A stretch of DNA of 5,731 nt from Sulfurimonas sp. (GCA_027858865.1 JAQIBW010000149.1:1-5731); one strand, 5' to 3'; shown: positions 1 through 4,889, numbered from the stretch's first letter. Notes: generated by a model not told the origin, from the sequence alone. Made by a program: numbers and translations.

Positions 1-833
1 GTTGCAACAGATAACTCTGCTGTTAGTCCCCCGTTAGATGCTGATGGTTTTTCACCACGAAGAAGAAGTCTCAGTGTATCATCCGCTTTTTCTTTTGGTG
101 TTTTCTCTTCTATTTTAAACTGTTTAACTGTAACTATCTGCTCTGTTGTATGTTCTTTCGCATCCTGAGCTTTAAAAAGCGGTGTCTGTTTTGTAACTTC
201 AACTTTATCTATATCTTTCGTTTTACTATGAGCTTTAATATCAACTTTAATATCAACTTTACTTTCATTCACTTCTTTTGTTGAAAGAGTTTTTACATCT
301 GTTTTTTCACTAACAAGTGAGTTAGCTTTAATTTTAACTTCTTCTATACTCAGCTTAGAGATATCAATCCCAAAGTTTTTCGCTAAAGTAGCTAAACCTT
401 TAAGTGTTTTTGGAAGTTCTTTTATTTGTGATTGTTTATATCCATCACTTTCTAAGATTTTTGACTTTAAATATTGTTTTGCATCTGATACTAAAGCTTT
501 TATCTCGCTGTTAGTCATAGCCTGTGTGATTTTAGGATTTAATTCTAATGGTTCTTTTATATGTTCTAATACTATCTTCCCATCTTTAGTATCTTTACTG
601 CCCTTTAAAAGAGAAAGCAGAGTATCAGTTTTTGAAGATGCTTTTACGTCAGATTTTACAACTTTTTCATCATTTAAAGATAGGACTAGAGCGCCATTTT
701 GGACAACTTTACCATCTTTTTTACCTGCACCTTTTAAAAGCTCTGAAAAGGAAAGGGTTGGCTCTTCATTAGGAGTTGATAAACCCAGAGAGGAGGATGG
801 GGCTACATCAGTTTTTGTTTCTAATGAAATCAT
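1..833 (-). CDS. fliK: Flagellar hook-length control protein FliK, N-terminal part (gene continues past left edge)
   Basis: An uninterrupted minus-strand frame of 277 codons starts at an ATG at 831-833 and leaves the window at base 1. AAGGAG (840-845) lies six bases before the ATG, which fixes the start. The product is rich in Lys, Ser, Thr, Asp and Glu, lacks Cys and Trp, and has no signal peptide or membrane segment. An early SFSELLKGAGKK-like stretch (about residues 28-39) is followed by a low-complexity region with KVDI repeats. FliK is an exported molecular ruler that sets hook length and switches the flagellar type III exporter to late substrates; its conserved part is the C-terminal domain, which lies outside this window. 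The call therefore rests on N-terminal composition, length and a good sigma-54 promoter match upstream, the sigma factor that serves hook genes in this phylum. Another Lys/Ser-rich flagellar or surface protein remains possible. Confidence 0.68.
   Translation of the reverse strand, partial: MISLETKTDVAPSSSLGLSTPNEEPTLSFSELLKGAGKKDGKVVQNGALVLSLNDEKVVKSDVKASSKTDTLLSLLKGSKDTKDGKIVLEHIKEPLELNPKITQAMTNSEIKALVSDAKQYLKSKILESDGYKQSQIKELPKTLKGLATLAKNFGIDISKLSIEEVKIKANSLVSEKTDVKTLSTKEVNESKVDIKVDIKAHSKTKDIDKVEVTKQTPLFKAQDAKEHTTEQIVTVKQFKIEEKTPKEKADDTLRLLLRGEKPSASNGGLTAELSVA
233..261. repeat. In-frame 12-bp tandem duplication inside fliK
   Basis: The unit CTTTAATATCAA occurs at 233-244 and 245-256, followed by CTTTA of a third partial copy. 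On the coding (minus) strand it gives Lys-Val-Asp-Ile twice and keeps frame. Such slippage duplications are expected to be tolerated in the flexible ruler part of a FliK protein and would alter its length by four residues per copy. Confidence 0.85.
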
Positions 834-850
834 CTTTAGCTCCTTATTAA

Positions 851-863
851 GCCTAAAATAGGC
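851..863 (-). other. Small hairpin in the fliK leader
   Basis: GCCTA-AAA-TAGGC is a perfect 5-bp inverted repeat with a 3-base loop. It would lie in the fliK 5' leader, between the predicted sigma-54 start site (about 870) and the Shine-Dalgarno (840-845). It could affect mRNA stability or translation. It is short and has no T-tract, so a terminator is unlikely. Confidence 0.4.
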
Positions 864-877
864 AGTTTTCATATAAT

Positions 878-896
878 AAAGCATTAAGTATTCCAA
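878..896 (-). promoter_or_regulatory. Sigma-54 (RpoN) -24/-12 promoter for fliK
   Basis: On the minus strand the sequence reads TTGGAATACTTAATGCTTT. It carries the diagnostic GG (893-894) and GC (881-882) exactly ten bases apart, with flanking TT, A and TTT as in the TTGGCACG-N4-TTGCTTT consensus. The predicted start near 870 gives a leader of about 37 nt before the fliK ATG. RpoN controls hook and rod genes in Campylobacter and Helicobacter, so element and gene call support each other. The -24 half departs from consensus after GGAA. Confidence 0.62.
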
Positions 897-925
897 TATA
901 TTTTATCTTTGTATTAAATATATTT

Positions 926-934
926 TGCTATAAG
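926..934 (+). promoter_or_regulatory. Extended -10 promoter (TGCTATAAG) for the small exported-protein gene
   Basis: TG at 926-927, one base, then TATAAG at 929-934, preceded by an AT-rich tract, matches the extended -10 form typical of Campylobacterota housekeeping promoters, which usually lack a -35. A start near 940-943 would leave a leader of at most about nine bases before the ATG at 949, or none before the GTG at 943. No Shine-Dalgarno is visible. Confidence 0.55.
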
Positions 935-948
935 TCGATATTGTGGCT

Positions 949-1194
949 ATGAAAAGAATAGTTTTCACTTTTATGCCAGTACTATTGTTTGCGATTAGCC
1001 CATTTGAGTCACCAAAGTCAAACATCTTTGAACTGTCTGCTTATGAGACGAAAAAGAGTGTTGAGAATGTTCAAGCAGCTAACAATGCGAAAATAAAATG
1101 CAGGTTAGTGTGTGATAAGAAGATTTATAAAGAGCAGAAAATATCCGATGCAATAGAATTTTATAAAAACTCTAAAGAGTACCAATTTAAGTAG
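949..1194 (+). CDS. Small putative exported protein with a CxxxC motif, function unknown
   Basis: The frame encodes 81 residues from ATG 949, or 83 from an in-frame GTG at 943. I prefer the ATG because it gives a normal signal-peptide start: Met-Lys-Arg followed by a hydrophobic stretch (about residues 4-17, ending PVLLFAIS). No clear AxA cleavage site follows, so the segment could remain as a membrane anchor. The rest is Lys/Glu-rich and hydrophilic, with the only two cysteines spaced as CRLVC (residues 51 and 55), then a KKIYKEQKISDAIEFYKNSKEY tail likely to be helical. An oxidised disulphide or a metal/haem-like ligand pair in the periplasm is possible, but CxxxC is not a standard haem c or thioredoxin motif. 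I do not recognise a family. The gene is divergent from fliK and converges on the next gene, so it is probably monocistronic. Confidence 0.6.
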   Translation: MKRIVFTFMPVLLFAISPFESPKSNIFELSAYETKKSVENVQAANNAKIKCRLVCDKKIYKEQKISDAIEFYKNSKEYQFK

Positions 1195-1205
1195 GTATAC
1201 CTACT
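1190..1205. repeat. 16-bp perfect palindrome spanning two convergent stop codons
   Basis: AGTAGGTATACCTACT equals its own reverse complement. It includes the TAG stop of the plus-strand gene (1192-1194) and the TAG stop of the minus-strand gene (1201-1203). As RNA it could fold into a 6-bp stem with a UAUA loop on either strand. No T-tract follows, so an intrinsic terminator is doubtful; a protein-binding dyad or a small hairpin at both mRNA ends is also possible. Confidence 0.6.
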
Positions 1206-1611
1206 GTAGCATATCCAGATAATCAAGATTTTTGTTACAAAAGTGTTTAACACTGGTTTGAAGGACATCAGTTACTTCCTCTGCACTCTCTCCATCTACT
1301 GGATAACTAATCAAAAATGAATTTAAAAACTTATCAAATTTAGTATCAAAGAGTTTTTTTACAATATCTGCACCATACTTATCAGTATATGGCAGAACAA
1401 AGAAATAGTCTTTTTTATAATTGGCAATAGTATCAGAAGTTCTAAGTATCTCTTTTAAAGCGTTATTTATTGCTTCATCTTCTATCTCACTAAGGTCACA
1501 ATACAATATCGTGAAACTCTCAGCACGATTTTCATCCAGTCTATCAGCTATACCTATGTTTAAACGAAGAAGTTGTTTAAAATCTTCAAATTGAAAATGA
1601 ATACCTGCCAT
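1201..1611 (-). CDS. Degenerate GGDEF-like (diguanylate cyclase fold) protein, probably catalytically inactive
   Basis: The 136-residue product has no signal peptide or membrane segment. AAGGAA lies seven bases before the ATG. Order and spacing recall a GGDEF domain: a strand FTILYCDLSEIE (33-44) where cyclases have the metal-binding Asp strand; ILRTSDTIANYKKDYFFVLP (55-74), matching the family's LRxSDxxaRxGGDEFxxLLP; a helix after YTDKYGA; and ISYPVDGESAEEV (101-113), matching the SxGIAxYPxDGxSAxEL strand and turn. The signature is KKDYF (66-70) instead of GGDEF, so both glycines and the catalytic Glu are gone and c-di-GMP synthesis is not expected. The domain is short, and the N-terminal DxLTxLxNR region is not recognisable. 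It may act as a binding or scaffold domain, perhaps linked to motility. Gene order suggests co-transcription with the PP-loop gene, 42 bases upstream. Assignment is by eye and moderately secure. Confidence 0.6.
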   Translation of the reverse strand: MAGIHFQFEDFKQLLRLNIGIADRLDENRAESFTILYCDLSEIEDEAINNALKEILRTSDTIANYKKDYFFVLPYTDKYGADIVKKLFDTKFDKFLNSFLISYPVDGESAEEVTDVLQTSVKHFCNKNLDYLDMLQ

Positions 1612-1638
1612 AAAAAAGTTCCTTAATTTTATTTCATT

Positions 1639-1644
1639 AGTATA
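1639..1644 (-). promoter_or_regulatory. Possible internal -10 (TATACT) before the GGDEF-like gene
   Basis: On the minus strand TATACT (5 of 6 to TATAAT) follows a T-rich run in the gap between the PP-loop and GGDEF-like genes. A start near 1632 would give a leader of about 21 bases containing the AAGGAA site. There is no TG extension. AT-rich spacers produce such matches by chance, so this is tentative. Confidence 0.3.
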
Positions 1645-1653
1645 ACTAAAAAA

Positions 1654-2631
1654 TTATAAAAGGTTGAACTCGTTAGCTTCCTCTCGTGTCTCAAATGGTG
1701 AACCTTTTTGCTCTATACCATCATAAGAAATGCCATAAGTTTTAAGAGGGTCGGCTTTTGTATAACTTAGGATGATTTTTGTAGCCAGTTCTTTATCCGA
1801 ATCACTTGCATCTTTACTAAGAAGAGCGTGAGGTCCAGGAACTCCTATAGTTCGTGCATGAAAAAACTTATCGTTGTCTATGTCTTTTAAAAAACCATTT
1901 TCTTCTTGGTTTCTCCCAACCACAAGTTTTGCACCATCACTTAAGCGAAGATGACGTCCAAACTTCATAACAGGAATATCTTTTACTTCAAACTTGTCAT
2001 GTTTTACAAAATCAACAATTTTTTTAGCAAAATTTTCATCAGATAAAAGACATCCTCCACCAGGAGACTCAAAATCAGCAAGACCTATCTCTTTTGCTAA
2101 CTCTAACTGTCTCTCACGACTTCTTCCGGTGATGCCTTCTAGCTTCTCTCTATCTACCCAACCTTTTGTCTCAGCGATAGTCGGAGTAAGCATTTTTGCA
2201 GACATCGGACGAAGTAAAAGCCCATCGCAGTTACTCTCGTTAAGAACTGTTTGAAGAGCATCTTTGTTTTGACTCATAGGACGCTGTCCCATAACTTCAC
2301 CACTTATTAAAAAGCTTGCACCTTCCACTTCCATGATTCTTTTTGCAACAGCAAACATCTTGGCATGACAATCGATACAAGGATTGAAATTTTTTCCATA
2401 ACCATGTTTTGGGTCAAATAAAACATCTTGTAAAAACTCACTCTGAATATCAATAATCTTAAATTCTGCACCAACTTGGTCGCACATGTTTTGCATATGT
2501 TCAAGTCTATCTTTTGTAGAGCCAAAACCTGTCGAGATATTTACAGCCAAGACATCAATACCTTGGTCTATTATTAGCTTCATTGCTAAGGTTGAGTCTA
2601 ATCCACCACTAAAAAGTGCTATTGCTTTCAT
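1654..2631 (-). CDS. PP-loop ATP pyrophosphatase, MnmA/ThiI-like tRNA thiolation protein with C-terminal NFACT-R-like domain
   Basis: The product is 325 residues, with AAGGAA five bases before the ATG. The N-terminus has a textbook PP-loop, SGGLDS (8-13), in MKAIALFSGGLDSTLAMKL, which binds ATP and adenylates a substrate carbonyl. NPCIDCHAKMF (83-93) resembles the MnmA segment around its first catalytic Cys, placing C88 there, with C85 extra. SPGGGCLL (189-196) places C194 like the second catalytic Cys of MnmA. The C-terminal part (about 205-325), with FGRHLRL, KLVVGRNQEEN and GPHALL, resembles the NFACT-R type RNA-binding domain. Together these indicate cytoplasmic sulphur insertion into an RNA, probably tRNA, from a persulphide donor. 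MnmA normally has a different C-terminal domain, and ThiI an N-terminal THUMP domain, so this is a distinct family and the modified position is unknown. Similar proteins may carry thiouridylase or argininosuccinate-synthase-like names. It lies 117 bases downstream of dnaG on the same strand. Confidence 0.78.
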   Translation of the reverse strand: MKAIALFSGGLDSTLAMKLIIDQGIDVLAVNISTGFGSTKDRLEHMQNMCDQVGAEFKIIDIQSEFLQDVLFDPKHGYGKNFNPCIDCHAKMFAVAKRIMEVEGASFLISGEVMGQRPMSQNKDALQTVLNESNCDGLLLRPMSAKMLTPTIAETKGWVDREKLEGITGRSRERQLELAKEIGLADFESPGGGCLLSDENFAKKIVDFVKHDKFEVKDIPVMKFGRHLRLSDGAKLVVGRNQEENGFLKDIDNDKFFHARTIGVPGPHALLSKDASDSDKELATKIILSYTKADPLKTYGISYDGIEQKGSPFETREEANEFNLL

Positions 2632-2647
2632 TTTTTTCCTTGATAAG

Positions 2648-2657
2648 GCACTAGTGC
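2648..2657. repeat. 10-bp palindrome in the leader of the PP-loop gene
   Basis: GCACTAGTGC is a perfect palindrome about 16 bases upstream of the PP-loop gene's ATG, next to its Shine-Dalgarno. It could be an operator or a small RNA fold, but it is short and unsupported by a second copy in the window. Confidence 0.3.
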
Positions 2658-2695
2658 TGATTAATTCAACCAGTTCACTTCATTTTAATATTAAG

Positions 2696-2704
2696 ATATT
2701 ACCA
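2696..2704 (-). promoter_or_regulatory. Weak extended -10 candidate between dnaG and the PP-loop gene
   Basis: The minus strand reads TGGTAATAT: a TG extension one base before TAATAT, which matches TATAAT at only four positions. The 117-base gap has no convincing terminator, so read-through from dnaG is equally possible. Confidence 0.25.
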
Positions 2705-2748
2705 TTAAATAAACTAATACTAAACCTAATCTAAAACATGCTCTGTCT

Positions 2749-4407
2749 TTAACTCTCAAAAGTTACTAATTCACCTCGTTTGTGTTTTGAGATTTTTCCA
2801 CGAAACATACGAATATAAAAAGCCTTTTGCTCAAAAGACATTGCTGTTTGCATATTTATTTTTCTTAACTCTCTTTCGTAGTGCTTAGTTAAAAATGTGA
2901 TTAGTTCAGCTTTTAGGGACTCTTCATCTTTTAATGATTTTATCTGATCATCAACTGCTATTGCCATAAGTGAAGGTTCATCATTTTTTCCCTGCAAAGA
3001 TAGCAAGAACTCTCTAGAATGAAATTGCAGTAATGAAGGGTCAAGTGCATCTAGCATCTGATCTATCAACTCAGGATGTTCTAAAACTGTCTTGATAAGA
3101 CTAAGTTCCCACATATCTTTATGAGTGTTTTTTTGCATAAGTGGAGCATTTTTATCGGCCGGAGATTGTCCCATTCTAACAAGTGATGGACTAACACCTA
3201 ACCCTCCCAAACGAGATGCTAAGAATGTTTTATACTCTTCTTGAAGAAGAGGAGAAAGGGTTTTTAAGTAAGCGATGCCTTCTTGCATACATGATTCTTT
3301 GGCTTTTGGATCACGTAAATCATAAAGTGAAAGGAGTTCCTCTAAAACAAATTCTATAAATGGCTTTGCATCTCTAATCATTGTAGCTAGCTCTTCTACA
3401 TCTCCGTTATTTACCATATCGGCAGGGTCTAAACCATCTCCAAAGATAACAACACCGCCGTTAAATCCACCAGCACTAAGTAGTCTAGATGCTTTAAGCG
3501 CTGCTGCGCGTCCTGCCTTGTCTCCGTCATAGGCCATTATAACTTTTGGCTCACCCTTTCTTAAAAGAGGCAGATGCTCAGGAGTCAGAGCTGTTCCAAG
3601 TGTCGCTACAGCATTAGTAAATCCTGCTTGATGAAGCATAATAACATCAAGATAACCTTCTGTTATAATTATCTCTTTTGTTTTATGCACTGTTTGTTTG
3701 GCGTGATGGTATGCATATAAAAGACGAGACTTATTAAAAAATGCTGTCTCTGGAGAGTTTACATATTTTGCCTGATGTCCGGTTATAGTTCTACCACCAA
3801 AACCTACAATTGAACCATTAGCTGAGTGAATAGGGAAAGTTATACGCTCGATAAACCTTGCAAAATTTCTTCCGCCATCATAGCCAACAACACCCATATC
3901 CAAAGCTTCATTCATACTAAATAGCTGAGACTTTATGTAGTTGATAGTAGCATCTGACTCAGGGGCATAACCAATACCAAACTTTTCTACACTACTCTCA
4001 TAGATGCCACGTTCTTTTATGTAAGCTAGTGCAGATTGTTTTGAAGTAAGTAAGTTTTGATACCACTCATCTAGTTTATCCATAACTTGTGAGCGAGGTT
4101 TGTTATGTTTGTTATCGGTGTGTGTTAGAGTAAAATTATAGTTATCTGCTAACTTTTCCAGTGCTTCAGGGTAGTTAAGCTTTTCATATTCCATAGTGAA
4201 CTTGATGCTATCACCACCAGCTCCGCAGCCAAAACAGTGATAGATGCCCTTAGAGGGACTTACTACAAAAGATGGTGATTTTTCATCATGAAATGGGCAA
4301 GGTGCTTTATAATTTGCACCGGCTTTTTTCAGCTCCACATAAGAGCCTACAACATCAACAATATCAAGGCGTGCTTTTAGGGCTTCTATAGAGTCTTGGG
4401 TTATCAT
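2749..4407 (-). CDS. dnaG: DNA primase DnaG
   Basis: The product is 552 residues, the usual size for bacterial primases. DnaG makes RNA primers for lagging-strand synthesis at the fork, docking on DnaB helicase. Residues 1-95 form the CHC2 zinc-binding domain, with ligands C37, H40, C58 and C61 in APCPFHDEKSPSF and YHCFGCGAGGD. The RNA-polymerase domain follows, with RITFPI (188-193), the GFGGR loop (202-206) and KYVNSPET (214-221). The TOPRIM catalytic core has E250 in TEGYLDVI and D294/D296 in YDGDKAGR, with GLDPAD near 325-330. All expected acidic residues are present. The last 130 or so residues are the variable helical helicase-binding domain. The ATG at 4405-4407 gives the normal DnaG N-terminus (SIEALKARLDIVDVVGSYVELKKAG), so the start is secure even though no Shine-Dalgarno precedes it. 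It is first in a possible operon with the PP-loop and GGDEF-like genes. Confidence 0.98.
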   Translation of the reverse strand: MITQDSIEALKARLDIVDVVGSYVELKKAGANYKAPCPFHDEKSPSFVVSPSKGIYHCFGCGAGGDSIKFTMEYEKLNYPEALEKLADNYNFTLTHTDNKHNKPRSQVMDKLDEWYQNLLTSKQSALAYIKERGIYESSVEKFGIGYAPESDATINYIKSQLFSMNEALDMGVVGYDGGRNFARFIERITFPIHSANGSIVGFGGRTITGHQAKYVNSPETAFFNKSRLLYAYHHAKQTVHKTKEIIITEGYLDVIMLHQAGFTNAVATLGTALTPEHLPLLRKGEPKVIMAYDGDKAGRAAALKASRLLSAGGFNGGVVIFGDGLDPADMVNNGDVEELATMIRDAKPFIEFVLEELLSLYDLRDPKAKESCMQEGIAYLKTLSPLLQEEYKTFLASRLGGLGVSPSLVRMGQSPADKNAPLMQKNTHKDMWELSLIKTVLEHPELIDQMLDALDPSLLQFHSREFLLSLQGKNDEPSLMAIAVDDQIKSLKDEESLKAELITFLTKHYERELRKINMQTAMSFEQKAFYIRMFRGKISKHKRGELVTFES

Positions 4408-4413
4408 AAAAAG

Positions 4414-4419
4414 ATTATA
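4414..4419 (-). promoter_or_regulatory. dnaG -10 element (TATAAT) six bases before the ATG
   Basis: On the minus strand a perfect TATAAT is followed by CTTTTT and then the dnaG ATG. A normal distance from -10 to start site puts +1 at or next to the A of the start codon, giving a leaderless mRNA, which agrees with the missing Shine-Dalgarno. There is no TG extension or clear -35. A terminator-like hairpin further upstream (4472-4501) supports a separate dnaG promoter in this gap. Confidence 0.6.
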
Positions 4420-4471
4420 CTTGATTGTGGTTTAAAACTATGTTGTTGTGGGGTTGTTAAAATGTGAATTA

Positions 4472-4501
4472 CTAAAAAAGGCCTCTAAAGACCTATTTTA
4501 G
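4472..4501 (-). terminator. Intrinsic terminator, probably bidirectional, between the 43-residue ORF and dnaG
   Basis: On the minus strand the core GGTCT-TTAG-AGGCC forms a 5-bp stem (one G-U pair) and is followed directly by TTTTTT. The flanking A and T runs extend pairing to 12 of 13 positions. It lies 29 bases after the stop of the small ORF and so would end its transcript before the dnaG promoter. On the plus strand the T-run is TATTTT, so termination in that direction is also possible. Confidence 0.72.
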
Positions 4502-4529
4502 CTGGAAGAATAAAATCAAATTTATATGA

Positions 4530-4661
4530 TTAGTATAACTCTGAACTTGGATGATTAGGCTTGCTAATTGGCTCTTTAGTATCTTTAGTATCATAAGATA
4601 CGATGTTGTTTGCCTGAAGAGCACCTAATGTTAACGCTATAAGTAAAATGATTTTTTTCAT
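4530..4661 (-). CDS. 43-residue exported micropeptide, function unknown
   Basis: Translation gives MKKIILLIALTLGALQANN followed by a polar tail ending in SSELY. The N-terminus is a clean signal peptide: two Lys, a hydrophobic core (about residues 4-14) and a likely cleavage after LQA (residue 17). That would release a mature peptide of about 26 residues with a DTKDTK repeat, two prolines and no Cys. AAGGAAA (4666-4672) sits about five bases before the ATG, an ideal Shine-Dalgarno. It is flanked by its own terminator (4472-4501) and a candidate FNR-type promoter, the features of a real monocistronic gene. I do not recognise a family. A role in the envelope under low oxygen is inferred only from the upstream box. 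Genes this short are often missed in annotation. Confidence 0.68.
   Translation of the reverse strand: MKKIILLIALTLGALQANNIVSYDTKDTKEPISKPNHPSSELY
4534..4600. other. 9-bp tandem repeat inside the micropeptide gene lies within this interval
   Basis: TTTAGTATC occurs twice in a row on the plus strand near 4575-4592. On the coding strand it gives the repeated Asp-Thr-Lys of the mature peptide. It is in frame and probably arose by slippage. Confidence 0.6.
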
Positions 4662-4714
4662 TTTATTTCCTTTGGTAAGAACGCATTACGCTCTAGTATT
4701 TTTAAATCAGACAA

Positions 4715-4720
4715 AGTTTA
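4715..4720 (-). promoter_or_regulatory. -10-like element (TAAACT) of the micropeptide promoter
   Basis: The minus strand reads TAAACT, four of six matches to TATAAT. Taking these bases as -12 to -7 places +1 at 4708 and puts the FNR-type box centre exactly at -41.5, the class II activator position. A weak -10 that needs an activator fits that model. The leader would be about 46 nt and contains the Shine-Dalgarno. Confidence 0.42.
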
Positions 4721-4742
4721 TCCTATTTAAAAAAAGACTGTC

Positions 4743-4756
4743 TTGATATGAATCAA
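4743..4756. promoter_or_regulatory. Perfect CRP/FNR-family binding site (TTGAT-N4-ATCAA)
   Basis: TTGAT (4743-4747), ATGA, ATCAA (4752-4756) matches the E. coli FNR consensus in all ten specified bases. It lies in the divergent region between the micropeptide gene (minus) and rpsU (plus). The -41.5 geometry to the minus-strand -10 points to the micropeptide gene as target; the rpsU -10 is about 100 bases away. The Campylobacterota regulator that would bind is unknown and its exact consensus may differ from E. coli FNR. Confidence 0.58.
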
Positions 4757-4815
4757 TATTCACTATAAAATCTACATATTTGCTACATTTATTTACATTT
4801 AAAGCCTACTATAGA

Positions 4816-4832
4816 GTAAAGCTTTGTAAAGC
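4816..4832. repeat. Direct repeat GTAAAGC, ten bases apart, in the rpsU promoter
   Basis: GTAAAGC occurs at 4816-4822 and 4826-4832, one helical turn apart and immediately upstream of the rpsU -10. The second copy also forms GCTTT-GT-AAAGC (4821-4832), an inverted repeat. Tandem half-sites with this spacing are typical of OmpR-type regulators, but seven bases could recur by chance. Confidence 0.3.
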
Positions 4833-4842
4833 ACAAACATTA

Positions 4843-4851
4843 TGCTATAAT
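4843..4851 (+). promoter_or_regulatory. Extended -10 promoter (TGCTATAAT) for rpsU
   Basis: TG at 4843-4844, one base, then a perfect TATAAT at 4846-4851. This is the strongest housekeeping-type promoter in the window and fits high expression of a ribosomal protein gene. The start is expected near 4858, giving a leader of about 32 nt. No -35 is evident, as usual in this phylum. Confidence 0.8.
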
Positions 4852-4874
4852 TCCTTTCCAAAAATTTTAAAGAA

Positions 4875-4884
4875 AGTGGGTGAT
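4875..4884 (+). promoter_or_regulatory. Unusual ribosome binding site of rpsU, pairing shifted to GGTGAT
   Basis: The bases before the ATG lack an AGGAG core. Instead AAGTGGGTGAT matches the full anti-Shine-Dalgarno complement AAGGAGGTGAT at nine of eleven positions, with unbroken GGTGAT at 4879-4884, five bases before the start codon. Because S21 sits close to the anti-Shine-Dalgarno on the 30S subunit, this site could be sensitive to S21 level; that is inference. Confidence 0.5.
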
Positions 4885-4889
4885 GTGAT

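Noticed and set aside
526..861. Plus-strand open frame of 111 codons
   Set aside because: It lies wholly opposite the fliK frame and its leader, which has a good Shine-Dalgarno and sigma-54 promoter; the product is a low-complexity Ser/Phe-rich antisense translation.
1636..1647. 12-bp ATTAGTATAACT also found at 4529-4540
   Set aside because: One copy is a gene end and the other a spacer; in AT-rich DNA a single shared 12-mer without flanking similarity is probably chance.
1994..2254. Plus-strand frame of 86 codons
   Set aside because: Antisense to the PP-loop gene, whose motifs are intact; no ribosome site.
2685..2694. TTAATATTAA palindrome between dnaG and the PP-loop gene
   Set aside because: Composed only of A and T in an AT-rich spacer; no supporting context.
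2307..2734. Frames on both strands overlapping the start of the PP-loop gene (2307-2525 minus, 2486-2734 plus)
   Set aside because: They overlap the conserved PP-loop and CxxC region in other frames and have no independent support.
4743..4761. Possible Fur box or class II FNR control of a plus-strand promoter
   Set aside because: The dyad does not match the 19-bp Fur consensus. A plus-strand TACATT (4784-4789) would put the box near -46 and still leave no gene start nearby; the minus-strand geometry is exact.
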